Part shown: one piece after another, positions 1 to 12,771 of the stretch
Position numbering within the stretch: position 1 is the first letter of the stretch
Layout: every line of letters starts with the position of its first letter
Assembly (NCBI GenBank): GCA_034096865.1
Contig: JAWQFJ010028254.1
Location: 22,501-40,000, forward strand
DNA from: Theodoxus fluviatilis
Lineage: Eukaryota; Mollusca; Gastropoda; Cycloneritida; Neritidae
Reading direction: 5' to 3'
Length of the DNA: 17,500 nt
Position numbers and translations under genes: made by a program
The notes under the pieces: model-generated
The model's input: only the letters and a program-made list of their open reading frames with translations
The model's database searches: none
Told to the model about the DNA's origin: nothing

Positions 1-730
1 ACTGGCAGATGCGCAATGAATGAAATGATACAAAATGTTTTATTGTAAATGTGATCAAGCATCATGTTATACTCTCCATAAAGACATTTATTACTTTCCA
101 TCATATCACCATGGCCACATCCAAAAGCATTCTAAGCAGTCGTAGTATAAATTGCCTGTGCCTTCATATTGCAGAAGAGTCTTTTTTTTCTTCTCCTGTC
201 TCATGAGACAAAGTAAACAGAGATGAGGCAGCACGGCTACAAATCCCCACAAATCTCCATGGAGCACACAGTTTACGTGTGTGCACACATTGGAAGGTGG
301 GGAAAATCCTGAAAAGAATGCTAGAACATAATGGGAGTTTGCCCCATTTCCGAGATCACTGCTTGATGAACTGCCTTTAATTAAGTTGTCCCATGATGTT
401 CAAGAGAGCAGAAGATGCAGTCAAGAGAGTCAAAGGGTCAAAGGGTAACAAGACAGTTGTTTTTCCAGTTACATGCAACCCTGTATTGTTTTATACAAAC
501 TGCTCTGCAGCATTGTAGGAGTTGGGTGTCTGCTGAGGGCTGCATAATCTCTGGCAAATCCTCCACTGGCTGCTTATCATGGTGACCAGAACAGCTGAGT
601 CAAGTAGTACAGTCTGCAGTATTTAGGCCAAAGAAAAAAATAGTTGTGATATCAGAAACCCAACCAACCCTTTTTTCTGCTGACCCTTAACGTTTTCTTT
701 TTAATCATGTAAAAAACAAAGTGAGATTTT
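1..730. other. Non-coding flank, no gene seen
   Basis: No open frame here resembles a protein I recognise on either strand; the longest is a 60-codon frame without family features. The composition is AT-rich and non-repetitive. It lies downstream of the 3' end of the oxidoreductase gene and is best treated as intergenic DNA. Confidence 0.5.
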
Positions 731-737
731 GTGTGTG

Positions 738-778
<41 letters not shown>

Positions 779-779
779 G
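731..779. repeat. (GT)n microsatellite
   Basis: An almost pure GT dinucleotide run with a single TTG interruption near the middle. It gives no protein or RNA signal. Confidence 0.95.
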
Positions 780-917
780 ATCTATGATAATCAATGAATC
801 ATGTGTTGTCCCATCTTCCCTGCCTTTTGAGCACTTGGGGAATCCACTCGAAGTATTCAAAACAAATTATATGAAAGAGAAACCGTGGTTTATGTTCAAT
901 CTGGCCTCTTCTATTTT

Positions 918-1100
918 AAATTGCTGCGACCCTGTCTTGTCACTTTGTCTGGTATGAATGTGTGCATGATTGTGCATGAATGCGTAGGTGAACATCGTTT
1001 GATGCACCTGTTGGTTAAACGTCTTTACGTGCCAACAAGAATGAAAGTTGTGATGTCTGTGGGATCTTCCCAGAAATCCATGGTGTTTAGTTTACGTCAT
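918..1100 (+). repeat. 5'-truncated or duplicated SINE body, copy 1
   Basis: The 180 bases from 921 to 1100 read identically to 1322-1501, and AAA precedes both. Copy 1 ends in CAT followed by AATAAAAAGA; copy 2 ends in CAT followed by TAAAAAAAG, so both run into an A-rich tail. Copy 1 lacks the tRNA-like head found before copy 2. It could be a 5'-truncated SINE insertion or a local duplication of the SINE body. Both copies show an apparent open frame, but only because they share the repeat; there is no sign of a real gene. Confidence 0.8.
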
Positions 1101-1204
1101 AATAAAAAGATCCTGGCAGCCCACATCCCAGTGCTCTCCCCTTGTGCCCTCATGAGTTCAAAGCCAACCCGAAGCCTCTGCTGGGCTATTGATAGCCTAT
1201 TTTT

Positions 1205-1535
1205 GGGGAGGTGTAGATGGTCCAGCATGCTAAGGCGTTGGGCTTTGCAGCGAGGCGCTGTGCCGTGGTTCAATCCCAGGGGCGGGAGAGATGGGAGAAA
1301 AGTTATGTTGATCGAGGAAAATTGCTGCGACCCTGTCTTGTCACTTTGTCTGGTATGAATGTGTGCATGATTGTGCATGAATGCGTAGGTGAACATCGTT
1401 TGATGCACCTGTTGGTTAAACGTCTTTACGTGCCAACAAGAATGAAAGTTGTGATGTCTGTGGGATCTTCCCAGAAATCCATGGTGTTTAGTTTACGTCA
1501 TTAAAAAAAGCGTTTTTTAAAATAGTTCAGGCAAT
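1205..1535 (+). mobile_element. tRNA-derived SINE (boundaries tentative)
   Basis: A tRNA-like head occupies about 1205-1290. An A-box-like stretch at about 1216-1233 (GGTCCAGCATGCTAAGG) resembles the D-arm region of Leu/Ser tRNAs. A canonical RNA polymerase III B box, GGTTCAATCCC, lies at 1267-1277. The 180-bp body (1322-1501) follows, then an A-rich stretch. CCTATTTTT occurs at 1196-1204, just before the head, and again at 1536-1544; it may be the target-site duplication, which would put the 3' end at 1535. That end is uncertain, because the sequence after the A-rich stretch is not a simple tail. Transcription would be by polymerase III and mobility would depend on a LINE. Confidence 0.65.
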
Positions 1536-1544
1536 CCTATTTTT

Positions 1545-1923
1545 TCTGGACATGTTACCATAACCACAACTGTTTTTTCCTATTGGCCTTATCATGACCT
1601 TCATCAGTAGACATGCAACAACTGAGAGAGTTTGCAACCCAAAAGGATGTGCAGACTGGCAGTGAATGGATATGACACACATTTTCCATCTAATCATTTG
1701 GGCTTGCTTTGACACAAAGGCAAAAATCCAAGAAATGGACATCGAAGCAAGATACCATATTTGAATACTTCAGACTGACTTCAATGGTATTGCTGTACTG
1801 AACAAGACTTTATTTAGCTTATGCACTGACTTTCTCAAAATGATGACTGGTAGAGACAAAGAGAAATGGGATCTTCAGCAAATCTACTGACTCTATATAT
1901 ATATATACATAGTAGTATGGATC
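1545..1923. other. Intergenic, no gene seen
   Basis: This is AT-rich DNA between two SINE-type insertions. A short (AT)n run lies near 1893-1908. No open frame with recognisable family features was found. Confidence 0.4.
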
Positions 1924-1936
1924 TAAAAAGGAAGGA

Positions 1937-2116
1937 TGGATGGATGGATGGTGTTTTACGGCCCATCAGCCTTTGTAGGCTATGCAAGGACATTGAGCAC
2001 AAAAATCACTAGAACAGTTTAGAGGAAAGGCAAACCAGGTCACGGTGTCCCTAGTCATTCGCCTCTTATGAATCGAGAGGTGGTGGGTCAATTCTTACCC
2101 CGAACCCACAGGGGGA
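1937..2116 (-). mobile_element. SINE-like retroposon with (CCAT)n tail and 13-bp TSD
   Basis: The insert is flanked by perfect direct repeats TAAAAAGGAAGGA at 1924-1936 and 2117-2129. Read on the minus strand it starts with TCCCCCTGTGGGTTCGGGG and ends in a short CCAT tetranucleotide tail (plus-strand TGGATGGATGGATGG, from 1937). A 3' microsatellite tail with a 13-bp duplication is typical of target-primed reverse transcription. The head shows no clear pol III A and B boxes, so this may be a 5'-truncated SINE or LINE end. Confidence 0.75.
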
Positions 2117-2129
2117 TAAAAAGGAAGGA

Positions 2130-2732
2130 ATGGAGATTTCAAGGAGTGCAATAGCAAGGAGCTTGAGTTATAAGAAAAAAATAGTTGCTTCAGTGACAGT
2201 ATAACATTGTTTTAGACTGGTTTTGTCAGGTTTTTAAATTAAATCCATTGCAGAACTTTGTTAGGCTAAAGAGACATATAGAGTTCATAAGTGAAAACCT
2301 GGAAGAGTTTGTCAGCGTAAAACGTCAACACTCGCAGTTTGATCCAGTCTGGATCTCCAATTTTCCTGGCATAAAAGTTATACAGTTGAAACTGGCACAG
2401 TGGAGTGTACTTTTACCACAACATTTATAATCCAGCCTGCACATGCGCGCATCATCATAATATTATCATCACCACCATAATCATCACCATCACAGATGAT
2501 CACAATCACTTTCACAGTTCTATCTTCAGTACACATAAACTATAAATTATCAGCATTCATTTTGACTGTGTTTTAACCAGATGAGTTACCCCGAGGTTAC
2601 ACTTGTCTTTCATTGTTACAAAAACCAGAGTTGAAAGGACACAAACCGTGAACCCAAAGTGTGTGAACAGTGCAAAAGCCAGAGATTCAACACCTTTTTT
2701 TCTCCTTTTTCTTTTTTGTTCTTGTTTTTTGT
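2130..2732. other. Intergenic, short ATC-rich repeat only
   Basis: A degenerate (ATC)n tract lies at about 2451-2497. A pyrimidine-rich stretch follows at 2695-2735, just beyond the polyadenylation signal of the oxidoreductase gene. No convincing coding region on either strand. Confidence 0.45.
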
Positions 2733-2738
2733 TTTATT
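2733..2738 (-). terminator. AATAAA polyadenylation signal of the oxidoreductase gene
   Basis: The minus strand reads AATAAA here, 61 bases past the stop codon at 2799-2801, and a T-rich (minus-strand A-rich) region follows. The spacing suits a short 3' UTR. Other signals further on cannot be excluded. Confidence 0.6.
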
Positions 2739-2798
2739 GTGTGCGATAAAGCTTAGAAAATGTCCAGCATGCATTGAGTAGGGGAGGGAGGTTCACCT

Positions 2799-9161
<6,363 letters not shown>

Positions 9162-9382
9162 GATTCTTCGACCTTCACGCTGACCCACCGTGCCTTCAAC
9201 AAATCAAACACATAAAAAAATTAAATCATGGATGTGAGGTGTGTGATCACACCAAACAGTTTTCACCCCATGCAAAACGTAACACAGCAAAAACAGAGAA
9301 GATAACTTTGCAACCAAGAGAAAAAGGGAAGGAAAAAAAACGCAGCTCGTATCGGGAAATGAATAACTATAAGTTGATTTAC

Positions 9383-9620
9383 CTAATCTGGGTGACAGAA
9401 TCGTAACCTCATTTGATCTTTGGGGTGGGACGAAAGACTCGATCGATCGGTGTGACGCAGCGGACAGCAGCTGATCGATCGAGTTTCTCGCGGTCCCGTC
9501 TTTCCACCACCGGGCATCGCAGACAGGGACGAGGGTGCCACGTACGTGTGGCAGACGCCGCATGAGAGCTAGCTAGGCTACAACAATATAGGCCTACATA
9601 CTACAGTAGCGATCGAGTCA
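9383..9620 (-). other. Candidate 5' exon of the oxidoreductase gene
   Basis: The minus strand has a donor, TTAG|GTAAAT, ending the exon at 9383, about 190 bp before the acceptor at 9193. An ATG at 9563-9561 opens a frame of 60 codons that, spliced this way, runs on in frame through 11 more codons into the Met1 assigned above, giving a possible 447-residue form. The extension is Arg-rich at its start (MRRLPHVRG), so a targeting peptide is conceivable. It may equally be 5' UTR. The 5' limit is a guess from the TATA-like motif. Confidence 0.4.
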
Positions 9621-9639
9621 TACTTATACATTATACTTT

Positions 9640-9649
9640 CTTTTTTATA
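9640..9649 (-). promoter_or_regulatory. TATA-box-like motif, proximal promoter copy
   Basis: The minus strand reads TATAAAAAAG, close to the TATA consensus, about 80 bases before the ATG at 9563. Initiation would be expected near 9610-9620. The motif is also present in the second copy (12576-12585). Confidence 0.4.
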
Positions 9650-9756
9650 AAAAGAAGTAAAAACTTACCCAAACTTATGGATTGGGGAAGGGTAGGCTCT
9701 ATACGTGGGGAGGATGTGTGTGTGTGTGTGTGTATTTGTGTGTGTGTGTGTATGTA

Positions 9757-9785
9757 GGGGAGAGTTACTGGTTCAGTACCACTTA
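9757..9785 (+). repeat. Left terminal inverted repeat of the transposon
   Basis: Starts GGGGAGAGTTACTGGTTC and matches the reverse complement of 12153-12181 at 25 of 29 positions. It is preceded by the TA target duplication. Confidence 0.9.
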
Positions 9786-10289
9786 AGGAAAAACAGCTGT
9801 ATATCATAGGTCTGTCGTCTCTAAACAGTCAAACTGCTTCATGGTATTGCGTGGCAATGGTGCTACACATACATGCATGGTTTTCTGACATTTTGAAATA
9901 AACACAGGGAAGAGAATGAAAGAAAGTTTTTGTTCAAAAGGTACGATTCACAAGACCAGTTCCTCATTTGGTACTGCCAGGTTACCTGATAAGTACCGGG
10001 GGTACCATATCAATAACCACCTGGTACTGTATGCATAACATGTTGTGCAGCTGTAAAATGCTCAAAAGATTCTGTTTCCCTAAATGGAATAATGGCTAAA
10101 ATGAGACTAGAATGATCCTTGATGCGTACAGTTCAGTCCTAAAAGCCATTTGATATTTGTTTTCGCAAATGAGCAAAAGACATCAAACTTTGACATAGTT
10201 ATCACTCAAATGTCAGTGCCTAAGAGATGGGTCTTATAATGCCAGACAGTGTTTCACGTCCTACAGCTTAAAGTCATTGCAGTAACAAG
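9786..10289. other. Transposon 3' non-coding region with GGTAC motifs
   Basis: About 500 bases after the ORF's stop codon. GGTAC or GTACC recurs at about 9969-10026 (GGTACTGCC, AGTACCGGGGGTACC, TGGTACTG), echoing GTACCA in the terminal repeat. These could be subterminal transposase-binding sites. No clear AATAAA is seen on the minus strand. Confidence 0.4.
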
Positions 10290-11630
10290 TTAGTCGTCGT
10301 CAGAATCACAATGATGGCAAACATAAAGATGGCCGTCATCTGGTGTGCACTGTACATGCGCCCATTGTTGGCATGAAACACAGGCAATCCATTTCTCTCT
10401 GCTTCTCCTGCATGAAAATTTCTCACAGCAAACAATGCAAAACTGGTCATCATCATCGCTGCTACTGTCACTTGGTTCCACTCTCTTTGCCTTTGCCCTC
10501 TGCTTCTTCCTCCCTGGCTGCTTGCTGGATTTGCCCGTCTTGTGGCTGCTGGATTTGCCCGTCTTGTGGCTGCTGGATTTGCCCGTCTTGTGGCTGCTGG
10601 ATTTTTCCGTCTTGTGGCTGCTGGGTTTGTCCGTCTTGTGGCTGCTGGGTTTGTCCGTCTTGTGGCTGCTGGGTTTGTCCATCTTGTGGCTGCTGGGTTT
10701 TGCACATTTCTTCTTTTGTTCAAGATTGTTTTTGTAGGGACTGCTGGTAAAAAGTTGGGACTTTGAAGATTCAGAGGTCTTCCTTTTGCTGCCACCAACG
10801 ACTCTTGGAAGCGGAGAAAAGTCAATAACTCGAGGGGCAGCGAGGCGTACCATTGCCTCATAATGACCAGCATCTGCATGTGGAATGTACTTAACAATCA
10901 CTGGATCATTGGTACAGTTGTCAGATGCATTGAACTTGGAAATATGATCTGTGCCAACCACCACTACATGGACTGGCCGATCAAGTACCTTAGCAGTGGC
11001 CTGTATTTCAAGTTCGCCAACCATTGATTTTGGGTCAGACATGTGAAGAATCCTTTCGGCGACAGTATGGAACTGAATGTGTGCAGGCATGTCAGCACTC
11101 AAAACTGCTGCTCCAGGTTCTGCGTCCAGATGTTCACACATGTGCGTAATAACTGTAGTCCGGAGGTTGTCAGCCCGAGCAGTTTCTTGTATTGATTTCA
11201 TTGGGTCCAATAACTCTCCTGTCAGATGATTGCGTTCACCCTTCTGCAGATCAGGATTCAAGGAAATGACGACTGCCCGGAAAGAGCATCGCCCGTCTCC
11301 TTTGGTTGGAAAGGACTGAAAGCCTGTTGATTCAGGAGCAGCAGTTGAATCAGATGGAGATGTAGATTCTTCAACAGAGGTTAATTCACGAGATTCTGTT
11401 GGTATTTCTCCTGCTCCATGTGATGCTGTGGAAGGTTCTGGTGACAAACCAGTTTTTGCATCATGGGCCTCATTTGGGTGGTCAGTAGCTTGGGGATTCC
11501 CCTCTGGAACACGTGTGGTTGTTGGATGGCTGTCCACAATTGCCTCCATCCGCCTGAACTCATCATTAAAGATGTGGGGATTGGGTGGCCACAGACCCGT
11601 TTTTCGGAAACCATTGCTTGCCGTTTCCAT
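10290..11630 (-). CDS. Pogo transposase tail + OTU protease domain + PHD-like finger (446 aa)
   Basis: The chosen ATG (11630-11628) sits in a strong Kozak context, GCTACCATGG; the frame is open upstream to 11696 without another ATG. Residues 7-26 (GFRKTGLWPPNPHIFNDEFR) match the C-terminal segment of pogo/DDE_1 transposases. After a Ser/Thr/Glu-rich linker, residues about 104-263 form an OTU cysteine protease domain: GDGRCSFRAV with Asp112 and Cys115, GELEIQATAKVL, and GHYEAMV with His256. The catalytic triad is thus visible. Residues about 311-370 are tandem KPSSHKTD-type octapeptides, followed by a basic patch (RKKQRAKAKR) and an acidic stretch. Residues 398-441 are a PHD-like C4HC3 finger (C-x2-C, C-x2-C, WAHVQC, C-x2-C). 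The expected role is ubiquitin or ubiquitin-like removal, perhaps on chromatin; this is inference. No frameshift or stop breaks the ORF. Confidence 0.85.
   Translation of the reverse strand: METASNGFRKTGLWPPNPHIFNDEFRRMEAIVDSHPTTTRVPEGNPQATDHPNEAHDAKTGLSPEPSTASHGAGEIPTESRELTSVEESTSPSDSTAAPESTGFQSFPTKGDGRCSFRAVVISLNPDLQKGERNHLTGELLDPMKSIQETARADNLRTTVITHMCEHLDAEPGAAVLSADMPAHIQFHTVAERILHMSDPKSMVGELEIQATAKVLDRPVHVVVVGTDHISKFNASDNCTNDPVIVKYIPHADAGHYEAMVRLAAPRVIDFSPLPRVVGGSKRKTSESSKSQLFTSSPYKNNLEQKKKCAKPSSHKMDKPSSHKTDKPSSHKTDKPSSHKTEKSSSHKTGKSSSHKTGKSSSHKTGKSSKQPGRKKQRAKAKRVEPSDSSSDDDDQFCIVCCEKFSCRRSREKWIACVSCQQWAHVQCTPDDGHLYVCHHCDSDDD
10521..10700 (-). repeat. 24-bp coding minisatellite, about 7.5 units
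   Basis: The period is 24 bases, encoding KPSSHKTD and, in later units, KSSSHKTG. Unit types fall in blocks (D-type, one E-type, G-type), as expected from slippage or unequal exchange. Because 24 is a multiple of three, copy number can change without breaking the frame. The long opposite-strand frames here (CWICPSCG repeats) are reflections of it. Confidence 0.95.
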
Positions 11631-11737
11631 GGTAGCAGCTTTGACATGAATGAATTTACGATCAAACAAACAAATAAATAAACAACAACACGGTGATTAA
11701 CAACTGACAGTTGGTTGTCATGGAAATAGTACCAGGT

Positions 11738-11798
11738 GTTACGTGTATCGTACCACTGGTACCATATGTGTAACTAGGTGAAGTACGATACACGTAAC
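11738..11798. repeat. Perfect 16-bp inverted repeat inside the transposon
   Basis: GTTACGTGTATCGTAC (11738-11753) and its exact reverse complement (11783-11798) are separated by 29 bases that contain GGTACC and GTAAC. It could be a transposase-binding array, a hairpin or a regulatory palindrome. Confidence 0.85.
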
Positions 11799-11802
11799 TC
11801 AT

Positions 11803-11817
11803 ACTATGAGTCATAGT
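11803..11817. repeat. 15-bp palindrome containing TGAGTCA
   Basis: ACTATGA-G-TCATAGT is a perfect odd palindrome whose core, TGAGTCA (11807-11813), equals the AP-1 consensus. It lies upstream of the OTU-PHD ORF on the minus strand. A regulatory role is only a possibility. Confidence 0.35.
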
Positions 11818-12152
11818 TGAATGGGGAAAATGCAAGTAGATTCCTATTCCACCATAGGAACATGTTGCACTTCGATCTAACTCAGAAATGCGGTCAACAC
11901 TTCAGTGATGATAATATAACTTATTCGGTTTTACTCCTTTGATCCTCTACAGACGTGCAGCTCACTAACAGAGATCCAAATTTTACAAGAAATCGTCTGA
12001 AAATGGTTTTTTCTCTCACCTCGATGATGCGCACGCCTTTCCCGCTATTTTTCAAAGGGGAAGTACTCAGAGTGCATCAATGCATCACTCTAAGCATGAA
12101 TTGTGTCCCCTGCATACACGCATTAGTCAGAAAGGGGGTGGTACGAATAGGA

Positions 12153-12181
12153 TAACTGGTACGCAACCAGTAACTCTCACC
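12153..12181 (-). repeat. Right terminal inverted repeat of the transposon
   Basis: Its reverse complement starts GGTGAGAGTTACTGGTTG. It is followed by the second TA at 12182-12183. Confidence 0.9.
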
Positions 12182-12184
12182 TAC

Positions 12185-12648
12185 GTGTGTGATCACACCA
12201 AACAGTTTTCGCCCCATGCAAAACGTAACACAGCAAAAACAGATCGAGAAGATAACTTTGCAACCAAGAGAAAAAGGGAAGGAAAAAAAACGCAGCTCGT
12301 ATCGGGAAATGAATAACTATAAGTTGATTTACCTAATCTGGGTGACAGAATCGTAACCTCATTTGATCTTTGGGGTGGGACGAAAGACTCGATCGATCGG
12401 TGTGACGCAGCGGACAGCAGCTGATCGATCGAGTTTCTCGCGGTCCCGTCTTTCCATCACCGGGCATCGCAGACAAGGACGAGGGTGCCACGTGTGGCAG
12501 ACGCCGCATGAGAGCTAGGCTACAATACATACTGCAGTAGCGATCGAGTCATACTTATAGGCTACATTATACTTTCTTTTTTATAAATGAAGTAAAAACT
12601 TACCCAAACTTATGGATTGGGGAAGGGTAGGCCCTATACGTGGGGAGG

Positions 12649-12718
<70 letters not shown>

Positions 12719-12736
12719 ATTTGTGTGTGTGTATGT

Positions 12737-12739
<3 letters not shown>
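12185..12739. repeat. Promoter-region tandem duplication, copy 2
   Basis: Nearly identical to 9239-9756. Differences include three 4-base indels (near 12242, 12492 and 12513) and a shuffled patch near 12520-12532. This copy keeps the uninterrupted equivalent of the transposon target: GTATGTACGTGTGTG at 12731-12745. It also keeps the candidate donor (exon end 12333) and the TATA-like motif (12576-12585). The 60-codon frame of copy 1 is lost here because of the 4-base indel near 12492. Confidence 0.9.
12576..12585 (-). promoter_or_regulatory. TATA-box-like motif, distal promoter copy
   Basis: Same motif as at 9640-9649 (minus-strand TATAAAAAAG), retained in the duplicate. If active it would drive transcription through the transposon, in the sense direction of the OTU-PHD ORF, towards the oxidoreductase gene. 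Confidence 0.35.

Positions 12740-12768
<29 letters not shown>
12649..12768. repeat. (GT)n microsatellite with interruptions
   Basis: About 120 bases, much longer than the matching tract in copy 1, with TTG, TAT and TACG interruptions that allow base-level alignment of the two copies. The Cys/Val and His/Thr frames are artefacts. Confidence 0.95.

Positions 12769-12771
<3 letters not shown>

Larger units (their letters stand above)
9239..9756. repeat. Promoter-region tandem duplication, copy 1
   Basis: Nearly identical to 12185-12739, with single-base changes and several short indels. The shared segment starts at GTGTGTGATCACACC in both copies and ends in a GT tract reading GTATGTA. It holds GATCGATC-rich DNA, candidate splice donors and a TATA-like motif on the minus strand. 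The transposon interrupts copy 1 right after the TA at 9755-9756. Both ends fall in GTGTGTG, which suggests microhomology-driven tandem duplication. Confidence 0.9.
11697..12152. other. Transposon 5' non-coding region, internally deleted
   Basis: In a full-length element this side should carry the transposase DNA-binding and DDE domains. I find no coding remnant on the minus strand, only inverted repeats and GGTAC/GTAAC motifs near 11729-11798. It probably supplies whatever promoter the ORF has. Confidence 0.5.
9757..12181 (-). mobile_element. Pogo-type DNA transposon derivative carrying an OTU-PHD ORF
   Basis: A 2425-bp element with imperfect terminal inverted repeats (25 of 29 matching) and TA duplicated at 9755-9756 and 12182-12183. 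TA duplication and the GFRKTGLWPPNP tail signature in its ORF point to the pogo branch of IS630-Tc1-mariner. The DDE catalytic part and helix-turn-helix DNA-binding part are absent; 11700-12152 shows no trace of them, so the element is non-autonomous. It sits in a GT-rich site at the junction of the promoter tandem duplication, with the uninterrupted equivalent at 12731-12745. Its ORF is in the orientation of the neighbouring host gene. Confidence 0.85.

Noticed and set aside
1205..1290. A functional tRNA gene
   Set aside because: It has A- and B-box-like sequences but no convincing full cloverleaf or terminator, and it continues into a repeated body, as a SINE does.
885..1504. Open frames of 157, 103 and 95 codons
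   Set aside because: They arise from the duplicated SINE body; the shared peptide is the repeat itself and no family features are present.
10521..10700. Regular repeats resembling a CRISPR array
   Set aside because: The units are directly abutting 24-bp repeats with no spacers, within a coding region of an animal genome.
10343..10766. Long plus-strand frames (CWICPSCG or LDLPVLWL repeats) opposite the OTU-PHD ORF
   Set aside because: They are the 24-bp minisatellite read backwards; the minus-strand frame has recognisable domains and these do not.
11669..11669. Starting the OTU-PHD protein at the TTG here
   Set aside because: It is not a eukaryotic start; the ATG at 11630 has a strong Kozak context. 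The open region upstream may be the remains of a longer exon.
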